This document shows positions 28,511 through 36,742 of a stretch of DNA of 41,327 nt, one piece after another (positions within the stretch are counted from its first letter, which is position 1; every line of letters begins with the position of its first letter). Below the pieces are notes generated by a model. The model was not told the origin of the DNA. It was given only the letters and a program-made list of their open reading frames with translations, and searched no databases. The DNA is from an uncultured Clostridia bacterium (GTDB taxonomy: Bacteria; Bacillota; Clostridia; Oscillospirales; Acutalibacteraceae), in contig CAMVBR010000003.1 of NCBI GenBank assembly GCA_947165755.1, forward strand, positions 1 to 41,327. Direction: 5' to 3'. The translations under genes and the position numbers were made by a program.

Positions 28511-29116
28511 ATGAAAGACAAAAACGGATTTGGTATTCGGCTGAAAAAACTCAGAAAAAATGCCGGTATGACGCAAAACGCTCTTGCCGCTAAATTCGGA
28601 AAGAGCGGCAGCGCTGTTCGCATGTGGGAATTGGGTTCCAATGAGCCTGATATCAACACGCTTGTTCTTTTGAGCTCCATATTTGATTGCAGTCTGGATT
28701 ATCTTTTGTGCCGCGATGCGGTACTCGGCAAGGAAGGCGCCGTCCGCACCAACATCCCCGTATTTCAACTGTCTCAATACGGCAGCGGCAGCGAACCGAT
28801 TTACCACAAAAGCATTCTTCCCGAATATTTGGATACCGGCTTTTCTTACATCATGCTTCAAAATGACGATTCTTCTATGGAGCCGCTGATTCCGAAAGGC
28901 GCTTTGTTGCTGATCCGCTTACAAGACTCTTGCCTTGACGGGCAGACCGTATTGTTCCGGCTGAATAAACGGTTTTATCTCAGACGTATCAGTTATGGCA
29001 ACGGAGGAATTATTTTTTCAGGCGCATTCCCGACCACCACGCCCATTCTTGTAGATACAAACGATGATTCTCTTGAAATCATCGGCATCGCAGTTGAATA
29101 CAATTTTTCTTTTTAA
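28511..29116 (+). CDS. XRE HTH plus S24/LexA-like domain regulator
   Basis: IRLKKLRKNAGMTQNALAAKFGKSGSAVRMWELGSNEPD HTH; DDSSMEPLIPKGALLLIRL and DGQTVLFRLNKRFYLRRI S24-like segments. Confidence 0.85.
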   Translation: MKDKNGFGIRLKKLRKNAGMTQNALAAKFGKSGSAVRMWELGSNEPDINTLVLLSSIFDCSLDYLLCRDAVLGKEGAVRTNIPVFQLSQYGSGSEPIYHKSILPEYLDTGFSYIMLQNDDSSMEPLIPKGALLLIRLQDSCLDGQTVLFRLNKRFYLRRISYGNGGIIFSGAFPTTTPILVDTNDDSLEIIGIAVEYNFSF

Positions 29117-29134
29117 TATTGAAAGGATCAAATC

Positions 29135-30013
29135 ATGGAAGACAAAAACACCTACACGTACACATATCGAAGAGAAAAAAAACAAGAGGCGCAGAAGATC
29201 CGCAGACTTGTGATCATTGTGTATGCAGTTTTAGCGCTGCTCTGTATTATACTCGGTATCGTGTTCGGTCATCGCGCCGCTGTGAAAGCAAGGCAAGAGG
29301 AACTTGCTTCTTTACAGGCTGAAGCCGAAAGCACCACGGAGGAGATCACAACGGAAGATCCTTCTCCCTATAAGCCCGGGGAATATACCGTAACAGCGGA
29401 CGGATATTCACTGAAATTCCGCAAGGAACACACGCTTGACAGCGGTATTTTCCTTGAGATCGGCGACGGAACTAAAATCACCATAGATGAAATATTCCAC
29501 GATGAAAACGTTGCCGCCAATGGCAGTACCGTTGAATACTGGGGTAAAACCACATATAAAGGGTATACCGGATGGGTTGCAATGAATTACCTGAAAAAAG
29601 CTTACTCAGATAACATCGTTACCCCCGAGGACCTCACAACAGAACCGGAAAGCACAACATCGCAGCCGGAAAGCACAACGCAGGCCCCCGCTCCCACAAC
29701 GGAACCTTCAAACGATACGACAACTGCCGCCCCGGAACCTTCTACCGAGGCAACCACGGAAGAAACAACCGCTGAAGCCCGTTATACCGCAGGCGATTAT
29801 ATTGTTTCCACGGGCGGTTATACGCTCACGTTCAGAAAGACGGCGTCCAAAGACGGTGAAACGATCTTAAGCATTGACGACGGCACAAAGCTGACGATAA
29901 CAAAAATCATTGAAACGACTGATACAAACGACGCCTATCGCTATTGGGGCGAGGTAAGCTATAAGGGGCACACGGGATACGTATCCATGGCCTATCTGAA
30001 GCGCGCGTCATAA
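29135..30013 (+). CDS. Single-TM protein with two SH3-like repeats and Thr-rich linker
   Basis: TM at VIIVYAVLALLCIILGIVFG; repeats Y.PGEYTVTADGYSLKFRK...YWGKTTYKGYTGWVAMNYLKKA and YTAGDYIVSTGGYTLTFRK...YWGEVSYKGHTGYVSMAYLKRA. Confidence 0.8.
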   Translation: MEDKNTYTYTYRREKKQEAQKIRRLVIIVYAVLALLCIILGIVFGHRAAVKARQEELASLQAEAESTTEEITTEDPSPYKPGEYTVTADGYSLKFRKEHTLDSGIFLEIGDGTKITIDEIFHDENVAANGSTVEYWGKTTYKGYTGWVAMNYLKKAYSDNIVTPEDLTTEPESTTSQPESTTQAPAPTTEPSNDTTTAAPEPSTEATTEETTAEARYTAGDYIVSTGGYTLTFRKTASKDGETILSIDDGTKLTITKIIETTDTNDAYRYWGEVSYKGHTGYVSMAYLKRAS

Positions 30014-30086
30014 TTAAGAGTCTTTCACCGCATGTAATCAGAACGATCCCCTTCGCTGACCCTGTGAGATAGAAACATAATAAAAA

Positions 30087-30128
30087 AGAAAGCAGCAACA
30101 CGAATTTGGTATTGCTGCTTTTTGTTTT
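30087..30128. terminator. Bidirectional terminator between convergent genes
   Basis: AAAGCAGCAA ... TTGCTGCTTTTT, A run upstream and T run downstream. Confidence 0.8.
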
Positions 30129-30156
30129 TCCGGAGTATTATCAGAAAGATTGTTGC

Positions 30157-31548
30157 TCAAAGAAGATCGCCTGTGCTGAGCTTCCGAAGCCAATCCTTTA
30201 TTGTGGTAATGATCGCCTTCAATTTGTCAGTGAACAAATTCCACCTTGTATTTACGGAACCAATGCTGTCAACAGCACCGAATGAATACAAAGCGGCATG
30301 ATCGACACTTCCGTCCACATAATACGCCGCATAGTCTGCAAAGGCGGTTTTTATGAAATTCCCGCTGTCTGTACGCAGGCATTCTCCCCATTTGTTCCAC
30401 AGTGTTTCGTAACTGTCGTTTATATAGTCGATTTTTGCGATCTGAGAGGAACCGTATAAAAACCAGGGGGATTTGTCTGCGTCAGGTCCTGCGCCTTTAT
30501 ACGTCCACGTGGTCCAGCTCAGATTCCTTTTGTTGAACAGAGAAAACAGATAATCAAAAGAAGATACGCCGCGGGGATAAAACTCCCCGATATAAAACGG
30601 CGCGTTATAACCGGCGTCCCTGATTTCATTTGCTTTTCTGAGATAAGCAAAGTTGGTTACATCGTAAAGATGTTCCTGATATACGATATTCTTCCAGCCG
30701 TATACATCAGGGGATGGGATGGCGGAAGGATCCCAAATCGCCTCCATAGAAATAATGTGCCGCGCGTCTACCGTTCTGATCGCATTATAAATATCATTAC
30801 TCAGATCCCAAAACATTTGCTGCATGGATCTGTTGATCGTAATGTTTGTGCCGAGAGGCTCATTCATAAGGTCATACATGGCAACTGTGGATTCATCGGC
30901 GCAGTGCTCGGCAAGCGTCGTCCAAAAATCGATTACGACTTCGCGGTAACGAGACGCTTTCTCTGTGTCATCAAAAAGAGACATGGATTTTGAACGGCCG
31001 CAATGATCGTAATCATTCTGATAGCCGGGGAGCCCATGCAGGTCGATGATCAGGTATAAGCCGTATTTTTTGCACATTGCGATAACTTCATCCAGCTCAC
31101 GGAAATCGATCTCGCCGTTTGCGGAGCGATACCATGTTCCGTTATCGTCACTCTGGAAATTGCGGTACCAGATGGGCAGGCGAATGCAGTTCATACCGAG
31201 ATCAGCTACGTTTTTATAATCGATTTCCGTGATCCAGTTGGAACGGTACCACTGAAACAGCGCATGTGTCTTTTCCTGACCGAAACGGGAAACGAGCGTA
31301 TCGTATGCGATCTCTTCCCCGGCCGGATTCTGAAACGGACAGAACCAATCCTCCATGATTCCCCATCCGCCGAAGTTTGTTCCGCGCAGGATCACCTGAT
31401 TCCCGTTGGCGTCAACGATCTTCTCACCCTCGGTGTGAAGCATCGGCAGCGCATCAGCTAAGCCTGCGGCCATACAGGGCAATAAGGGCAGGCAGAGAAT
31501 CAGCAAACCCATCAAAACAGAAGCGGTTTTCATCAATATGTTCTTCAT
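30157..31548 (-). CDS. Secreted GH5 family glycoside hydrolase (cellulase-like)
   Basis: Signal peptide; VILRGTNFGGWG, GMNCIRLPIWYRNF, LIIDLHGLPG, YDLMNEPLG, FYIGEFYP. Confidence 0.88.
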   Translation of the reverse strand: MKNILMKTASVLMGLLILCLPLLPCMAAGLADALPMLHTEGEKIVDANGNQVILRGTNFGGWGIMEDWFCPFQNPAGEEIAYDTLVSRFGQEKTHALFQWYRSNWITEIDYKNVADLGMNCIRLPIWYRNFQSDDNGTWYRSANGEIDFRELDEVIAMCKKYGLYLIIDLHGLPGYQNDYDHCGRSKSMSLFDDTEKASRYREVVIDFWTTLAEHCADESTVAMYDLMNEPLGTNITINRSMQQMFWDLSNDIYNAIRTVDARHIISMEAIWDPSAIPSPDVYGWKNIVYQEHLYDVTNFAYLRKANEIRDAGYNAPFYIGEFYPRGVSSFDYLFSLFNKRNLSWTTWTYKGAGPDADKSPWFLYGSSQIAKIDYINDSYETLWNKWGECLRTDSGNFIKTAFADYAAYYVDGSVDHAALYSFGAVDSIGSVNTRWNLFTDKLKAIITTIKDWLRKLSTGDLL

Positions 31549-31573
31549 ATCTTTTTCTCCTTAGTTTTGCGGC

Positions 31574-32893
31574 TCAGTGATAGGCCGGAAGATAAGAACC
31601 ATGCGCCTCAATCAAATCATCCACCATCTTTTTGATGGTATCGATATCCAATTCACTTCCGGTATGCGGATCGAGCATTGCCGCCTGATAAATGTGTTCT
31701 TTCTTTTGTGTGACGGCGGCTTCAATCGTCAAAAGCTGCACGTTGATGTTGGTCATGTTCATTGCGGCGCATTGCACGGGCAGCGCCCCGACCCGGCAGG
31801 GAAGTACCCCGTAGCCGTTTACAAGGCAGGGAACCTCCACACAGGCGTCGGCAGGGAGATTCTCGATTAGATTTCCTTTATTGAGAACGTTGCCGCCGAT
31901 CTGATATGGCGCGCCCGTAACAACAGCTTCCATAATATGCGAGGCATATTCATTGGACCGCTCATGTTCTTTGATGCCGGTTTCCAGGATCTCGGCATAT
32001 TCTTTTTGCCAACGGTCGATCTGATTAATACAGCGCCGGGGGTATTCATCCAACGGAATGTTGTATCGCTTGATCAGCTCCGGATACCGGGATTTGATAT
32101 AAAACATATTGTATTCGGCATTGTGTTCGCTGGATTCCGTTACGTAGTAACCGAAATTCTTTATATATTCCATTCGCACCTTATTGGTCGCGTCCGGCTT
32201 CAAAAGGTATTCGTCTACGCGGGATCTGATCTCCGGATATAAATCGACGCCGTTTTTATCTTTGAGCTCCAACAGCCAAGCCATGTGGTTAATGCCCGCG
32301 ATCAGTTCTTTTCTGCCCGGAAGGCGGTCTTCCATACCGAGATCGCGCAGCAATCCCTCGGAGCACGTTTGCACACTGTGACAAAGCCCTACGGTTTTGA
32401 TCGGCGTATAGCGAAGCATATACCCTGTAAGCATCGCCATGGGATTCGTATAGTTCAAAAACAGCGCATCCGGACAAACCTCAGCCATATCTTCGGCAAA
32501 ATCTTTTAATACGGGGATCGTGCGAAGCGCGCGCATGATTCCGCCAATACCAAGCGTATCCGCAATCGTCTGACGGAGACCGTATTTTTTCGGGACCTCA
32601 AAATCGATGATCGTACACGGATCATACAGGCCGACCTGGATTGCGTTGACGACGAAATTTGCCCCCTTAAGCGCGGCTTTTCTGTTTTCAACGCCAACGT
32701 AACATTCGATCCTCCCGTAGCAGCCCTTTGCGGCTCGCATTGCTTCAAGAATCGTGCGGCTTTCCTCCAACCGTTTTGCGTCAATGTCATATAATGCGAA
32801 AATACTGTCACGCAACGATTCGCAGCACATGCAGTCGCCGATCACGTTTCTTGCGAATACCGTACTGCCGGCGCCCATAAAGGTTATTTTCAT
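31574..32893 (-). CDS. GH4 family glycosidase, alpha-galactosidase (MelA)-like
   Basis: KITFMGAGSTVFARNVIGD; FLNYTNPMAMLT; GLCHSVQTC; GINHMAW. Confidence 0.9.
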   Translation of the reverse strand: MKITFMGAGSTVFARNVIGDCMCCESLRDSIFALYDIDAKRLEESRTILEAMRAAKGCYGRIECYVGVENRKAALKGANFVVNAIQVGLYDPCTIIDFEVPKKYGLRQTIADTLGIGGIMRALRTIPVLKDFAEDMAEVCPDALFLNYTNPMAMLTGYMLRYTPIKTVGLCHSVQTCSEGLLRDLGMEDRLPGRKELIAGINHMAWLLELKDKNGVDLYPEIRSRVDEYLLKPDATNKVRMEYIKNFGYYVTESSEHNAEYNMFYIKSRYPELIKRYNIPLDEYPRRCINQIDRWQKEYAEILETGIKEHERSNEYASHIMEAVVTGAPYQIGGNVLNKGNLIENLPADACVEVPCLVNGYGVLPCRVGALPVQCAAMNMTNINVQLLTIEAAVTQKKEHIYQAAMLDPHTGSELDIDTIKKMVDDLIEAHGSYLPAYH

Positions 32894-32996
32894 ACGAAAC
32901 CCTCCTATATTCAGTTACTTTTACTTTACCATATTATTATTCCGATAACAAGTTATTTTTCTGAAAAAGATCTGTTCGTTTCCGAAATATAATAAT

Positions 32997-33025
32997 TTGA
33001 CATGTAATTTCAAAATTGATACAAT
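32997..33025 (+). promoter_or_regulatory. Sigma-A-like promoter for hemolysin III gene
   Basis: TTGACA-17 nt-TACAAT. Confidence 0.7.
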
Positions 33026-33045
33026 AAATAACGGATGTGATCATT

Positions 33046-33759
33046 ATGAAACTTGATGAAGTAAAAACTGTTGCATATACGGAAAGGGAAGAGCTGCTGA
33101 ACTGCATTACACATGCGCTTGGGTTTGTGTTGTCTTTTCTGATACTGAAAGATTGTGTTCTTCCCGCATGGAAAATATCCGATACGATCCGCATGATCTG
33201 CGCTGTATTGTACTTTTTAGGCACCACGGCTATGTTTGCAGTATCTGTTATGTATCATGCGGCAAAAGGCGAGAAGAAAAAGAAGATTCTGCGTATACTG
33301 GATCACTGTGTTATATTCTTTGCTGTAAGCGGAACCGCCTCCGGCTGCGTACCGGTCGTATTTGATACCGTTGGAACCGCTGCGGCGGTATTGATGCTTA
33401 TTTCCGCTTGGTTGGGAGCTGCATGCGGCTTGTTCGTGTCTTTTCTCGGCTTTGAAAAATGGAAAGCAGTGAAGATGATTATATACATCCTCACTGCTCT
33501 GGTGTGCGCCGTTTGCGGCGCGAAAGCTTATTTTGTTTTACCGATCGGCGCGTTTTTTGCATTCCTTGGCGGAAGCTCGCTTCTGATCGTCGGTCTTGTT
33601 TTTTACGGCATGGGAAGAACAAGAAGATATTATCACGCATTATTTCACTTCTTTATTCTTGCCGGTTTGTTTGTTTACTGGCTCGGGATTTCCGGATACT
33701 GCTATCAGCCGTTGGTTACGGTCTCTTTTAATGCGGCGGCAATACCGACCGCGCCCTGA
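33046..33759 (+). CDS. Hemolysin III / PAQR family (TrhA-like) membrane protein
   Basis: EELLNCITHALGFVLSF, MFAVSVMYHAAKG, ILRILDHCVIFFAVSGTASG, multi-pass; alternative GTG start 33037. Confidence 0.88.
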   Translation: MKLDEVKTVAYTEREELLNCITHALGFVLSFLILKDCVLPAWKISDTIRMICAVLYFLGTTAMFAVSVMYHAAKGEKKKKILRILDHCVIFFAVSGTASGCVPVVFDTVGTAAAVLMLISAWLGAACGLFVSFLGFEKWKAVKMIIYILTALVCAVCGAKAYFVLPIGAFFAFLGGSSLLIVGLVFYGMGRTRRYYHALFHFFILAGLFVYWLGISGYCYQPLVTVSFNAAAIPTAP

Positions 33760-34643
33760 ATATCCGAAGGAATAATAAGCTTGGTTGCTTTGCCGTCGGC
33801 GGCTTTTTCAAACGCTTCAAGGCTGCGCATACGGAGCATTGCTTCGGAAGGACCTGCCTCATTGATCAGCGTAATGCCCTTGGCCTTTGCCTGCTGGATC
33901 GCCAGAATGGCCTGCGCTTCACCTTCGGACTCGCGGATCTTGGCCTCTTTTACAGCTTCCGCTCTGAGAATAGCGGACTGCTTATCGGCCTCTGCGGCGA
34001 GGATCTTGGCTTCTTTCTCACCTTCGGCAACAAGCACGGCGGATGCTTTCTCACCCTCTGCCCTCAAAATGGCTTCACGGCGCTCGCGCTCTGCCTTCAT
34101 CTGCTTCTCCATCGCGTCCTGGATCTCTCTGGGCGGGAAGATGTTTTTCAGCTCAACACGGTTAACTTTGATGCCCCACGGATCGGTCGCTTCATCCAGG
34201 ATCACGCGAATTTTTGCATTGATCGTATCGCGGGAGGTGAGCGTATGGTCAAGCTCAAGCTCACCGATAATATTTCTGAGGGTGGTTGCGGTCAGATTTT
34301 CGATTGCCGAGATGGGGCTCTCTACCCCGTAGGTATAAAGCTTGGGATCGGTAATTTGGAAGAAGACAACGGTATCGATCTGCATGGTTACGTTATCTTT
34401 CGTGATCACCGGCTGAGGAGGGAAGTCCGCAACCTGTTCTTTTAACGATACGATTTTGGCAACTCTCTCGATCACGGGGATCTTGATATGCAGACCGGTC
34501 TGCCAGGTCGTGGAGTAAGCGCCGAGGCGTTCAATCACGTACGCTTTGGATTGGGGAACGATTTTGATGTTCGCAATGATGATTCCGATAATGATCACAA
34601 CAAGCGCGATCAGGGCAATGATTCCTGCATTGATTTCAGGCAT
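33705..34643 (-). CDS. SPFH/stomatin-prohibitin family protein (QmcA-like)
   Basis: KIVPQSKAYVIERLGAYSTTWQTGLHIKIPVIERV; coiled coil EKQMKAERERREAILRAEGEK; next to NfeD. Confidence 0.92.
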   Translation of the reverse strand: MPEINAGIIALIALVVIIIGIIIANIKIVPQSKAYVIERLGAYSTTWQTGLHIKIPVIERVAKIVSLKEQVADFPPQPVITKDNVTMQIDTVVFFQITDPKLYTYGVESPISAIENLTATTLRNIIGELELDHTLTSRDTINAKIRVILDEATDPWGIKVNRVELKNIFPPREIQDAMEKQMKAERERREAILRAEGEKASAVLVAEGEKEAKILAAEADKQSAILRAEAVKEAKIRESEGEAQAILAIQQAKAKGITLINEAGPSEAMLRMRSLEAFEKAADGKATKLIIPSDIQGAVGIAAALKETVTNG

Positions 34644-34663
34644 GATTGTTTCCTCCGTTTTTC

Positions 34664-35107
34664 CTAAATTTTTTTAACAATGAGCTTTACGCCCTCGATT
34701 TTGCTCACCGTGACCTGCGTATCCTTCGGAATGACGGCATCATCGTCGCTTCGGGCAGTCCAGATGGTACCCTTGAGATTCACCTCGCCGGTTCCGAGAA
34801 GGTTGTTGATTTCAGACACGGTAACGCCCGTTTCTCCGATATTTCTGTCCGCATTGGTAGGTTCCGTTTTTTTGTGAATGATTTTTTTCACAAGCGGCCG
34901 CGTGGCAAGCAGAGTGATCACGGAAACCGCAACAAATACGATCACCTGGATCAATACGCTTTTTACGCCGCAAACCGCAACAATGAATGCGGCGGCGCTG
35001 CCGATCGCAAACCAAATGGTTGTCAGTTGTGCGGTGGCACCTTCAATCAGGGCAAAAACGATCGTGAGGCCGAGCCAGACAAAGATCATGATATTTTCTT
35101 CTGACAT
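34664..35107 (-). CDS. NfeD family membrane protein
   Basis: IMIFVWLGLTIVFALIEGATAQLTTIWFAIGSAAAFIVA then OB-like GETGVTVSEINNLLGTGEVNLKGTIWTARSDD; upstream of the SPFH gene. Confidence 0.87.
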   Translation of the reverse strand: MSEENIMIFVWLGLTIVFALIEGATAQLTTIWFAIGSAAAFIVAVCGVKSVLIQVIVFVAVSVITLLATRPLVKKIIHKKTEPTNADRNIGETGVTVSEINNLLGTGEVNLKGTIWTARSDDDAVIPKDTQVTVSKIEGVKLIVKKI

Positions 35108-35248
35108 CTTTTTTCACCTCAAATGAAGTATACCATACGCGGCCTTTAATTTCAAGTAACAGTTCTGTCAGAATGGCGGATAACAACAAACACAGTAGAA
35201 GTTAATGGTTACCATATAAATATTTCAAAAAAAATACAATAAATATTA

Positions 35249-35277
35249 TTGACAAATCTCTTTTTTATCTGTATAAT
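35249..35277 (+). promoter_or_regulatory. Sigma-A promoter for rpsF-ssb-rpsR
   Basis: TTGACA-17 nt-TATAAT consensus match. Confidence 0.8.
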
Positions 35278-35283
35278 TTCTAC

Positions 35284-35354
35284 TTGTTGTAATTAAATTA
35301 CAATATCCTTGCTCCCGGATCGGGGGCCAAAGTCCAAAAGGAGGTGCATCATAA
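35284..35354 (+). promoter_or_regulatory. rpsF leader with inverted repeat and GC-rich hairpin; possible S6:S18 autoregulatory leader
   Basis: TTGTAAT-TAA-ATTACAA at 35287-35303, then CTCCCG-GAT-CGGGGG hairpin close upstream of aaaaggagg. Confidence 0.4.
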
Positions 35355-35633
35355 ATGTCAAAGTATGAGTCAGTTGCGGTTTTCTCCGTAAAAGAAGGCG
35401 AAGAAAAAGCAAACGCCCTTGTTGAAAAATTCAAGGCGCTGATTGAAGCGAACGGCACAATGGAGGCAGTGGATGAATCGGGTTTGAAAAAGCTTGCTTA
35501 TCCCATCAACTACGAGACCGACGGTTATTACGTACTTTATACGTTTGAGGCCGACGTGAGCTTCCCCGCAGAGCTTGAGCGTGTGTATAACATTACCGAC
35601 GGCGTTCTGCGTTCCATCATCGTAGCGAGATAA
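35355..35633 (+). CDS. rpsF: 30S ribosomal protein S6
   Basis: YESVAVFSVKEGEEKANALVEKFKALIEANG...LKKLAYPINYETDGYYVLYTF; followed by ssb and rpsR. Confidence 0.93.
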   Translation: MSKYESVAVFSVKEGEEKANALVEKFKALIEANGTMEAVDESGLKKLAYPINYETDGYYVLYTFEADVSFPAELERVYNITDGVLRSIIVAR

Positions 35634-35646
35634 TGGAGGAATAATT

Positions 35647-36078
35647 ATGCTTAACTGTGTTGTTTTGATGGGCAGACTTACTGCCGACCCTGATCTGAGA
35701 ACCACTACCAGCGCGGTACCTGTCGCTCGTTTCAGCATTGCTGTCGATCGCGGTTATGTTCGCCCCGGTGAGGAACGTCAGACGGACTTCATAAACTGTG
35801 TGGCTTGGCGTCAGCAGGCCGAATTTGTCAGCAAGTATTTTCACAAAGGCTCTATGATCGCCGTTCAGGGAGAGCTTCGCATGAACAGATTCCAGGATAG
35901 AACCACCGGCCAGAACCGCACGACCTATGAAGTTATGGTAAATAACGTCAGCTTTACAGGTTCCAAAGCAGAATCCGGCGCCGCTCCCGCAGGCGGCAAC
36001 GGCAACGCTTCTTCCTACTCGAATACGAGCAGCGAAGATTTCTCCACTGTTGTGGAAGACGATGATTTCCCGTTCTAA
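35647..36078 (+). CDS. ssb: Single-stranded DNA-binding protein
   Basis: MLNCVVLMGRLTADPDLRTTTSAVPVARFSIAVDR...DFINCVAWRQQAEFV; acidic DDDFPF C-terminal tip. Confidence 0.96.
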   Translation: MLNCVVLMGRLTADPDLRTTTSAVPVARFSIAVDRGYVRPGEERQTDFINCVAWRQQAEFVSKYFHKGSMIAVQGELRMNRFQDRTTGQNRTTYEVMVNNVSFTGSKAESGAAPAGGNGNASSYSNTSSEDFSTVVEDDDFPF

Positions 36079-36109
36079 TTTATTTTTATTCTAACAGGAG
36101 GAATATTTC

Positions 36110-36367
36110 ATGGCTTTCGAGAAAAAAGATGCCAGACCCGCGCGTCCCATGAACAGAAAGAGCCGCAAAAAAGTTTGCACTTTCTGTGTTGAGAAGTCCG
36201 AGTTCATCGATTATAAAGACACTGCCAAGCTTCGCCGTTTTATCTCTGAAAGAGCAAAGATCCTGCCCCGCAGAGTTACCGGCACGTGCGCAAAGCATCA
36301 GAGAGAACTTACTGTTGCGATCAAGCGCGCCCGTCAGCTTGCGTTGCTTCCTTATATCAGCGACTGA
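36110..36367 (+). CDS. rpsR: 30S ribosomal protein S18
   Basis: [62 protein letters not shown]. Confidence 0.96.
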   Translation: MAFEKKDARPARPMNRKSRKKVCTFCVEKSEFIDYKDTAKLRRFISERAKILPRRVTGTCAKHQRELTVAIKRARQLALLPYISD

Positions 36368-36454
36368 TTTCAGTTACAAAAAACGCACCGAAGGGCGGCG
36401 CAAATTAGGGATAATATAGCCGCAGCGGCGCGCTTATTTGTGAAATACTGCGTT

Positions 36455-36493
36455 GCAGGGGACGGATATCCGCCAGGATTATCCGTCCCCTGC
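36455..36493. repeat. Internal hairpin H1, 14-bp perfect stem, 11-nt loop
   Basis: GCAGGGGACGGATA-TCCGCCAGGAT-TATCCGTCCCCTGC. Confidence 0.95.
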
Positions 36494-36573
36494 GCCTTGT
36501 CTTTCGCAAAAATCGCATCCGCTGTGGTGCGAAGCAGTTTTTTGCCTGCTATTTTTTGTCCGAACAATCTGAA

Positions 36574-36608
36574 CGGCACAGGGTAATCCTGACGGATACC
36601 CTGTGCCG
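36574..36608. repeat. Internal hairpin H2, 12-bp perfect stem, 11-nt loop complementary to the H1 loop
   Basis: CGGCACAGGGTA-ATCCTGACGGA-TACCCTGTGCCG. Confidence 0.95.
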
Positions 36609-36663
36609 AGCAGGCAGTTCGGGCGGAAAAGAGCGGCAAAGAACCTGTATTATCCCTTATTTG

Positions 36664-36688
36664 CACCGCCCAAATGCGGTGTTTTTTT
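36664..36688 (+). terminator. Terminator-like right end of the element
   Basis: CACCGC-CCAAAT-GCGGTG followed by T7. Confidence 0.75.
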
Positions 36689-36742
36689 GTATATTTTTAT
36701 GCAAATTCGGAACAATGATTCTGAAAGGAAACGTGATTTGTT

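Larger units (their letters stand above)
36377..36689. mobile_element. Candidate MITE-like / structured non-coding element with ~45-bp terminal inverted repeats flanked by TA
   Basis: Left CAAAAAACGCACCGAAGGGCGGCGCAAATTAGGGATAATATAG (36377-36419) matches the reverse complement of 36645-36689 (CAAAAAAACACCGCATTTGGGCGGTGCAAATAAGGGATAATACAG); TA at 36375-36376 and 36690-36691; no convincing ORF inside. Confidence 0.65.

Noticed and set aside
29641-29780. Thr/Glu/Pro-rich repeats (ESTTSQPESTTQ...) as a CRISPR or tandem repeat array
   Set aside because: These are in-frame low-complexity linker codons in the SH3 protein, without regular repeat-spacer structure.
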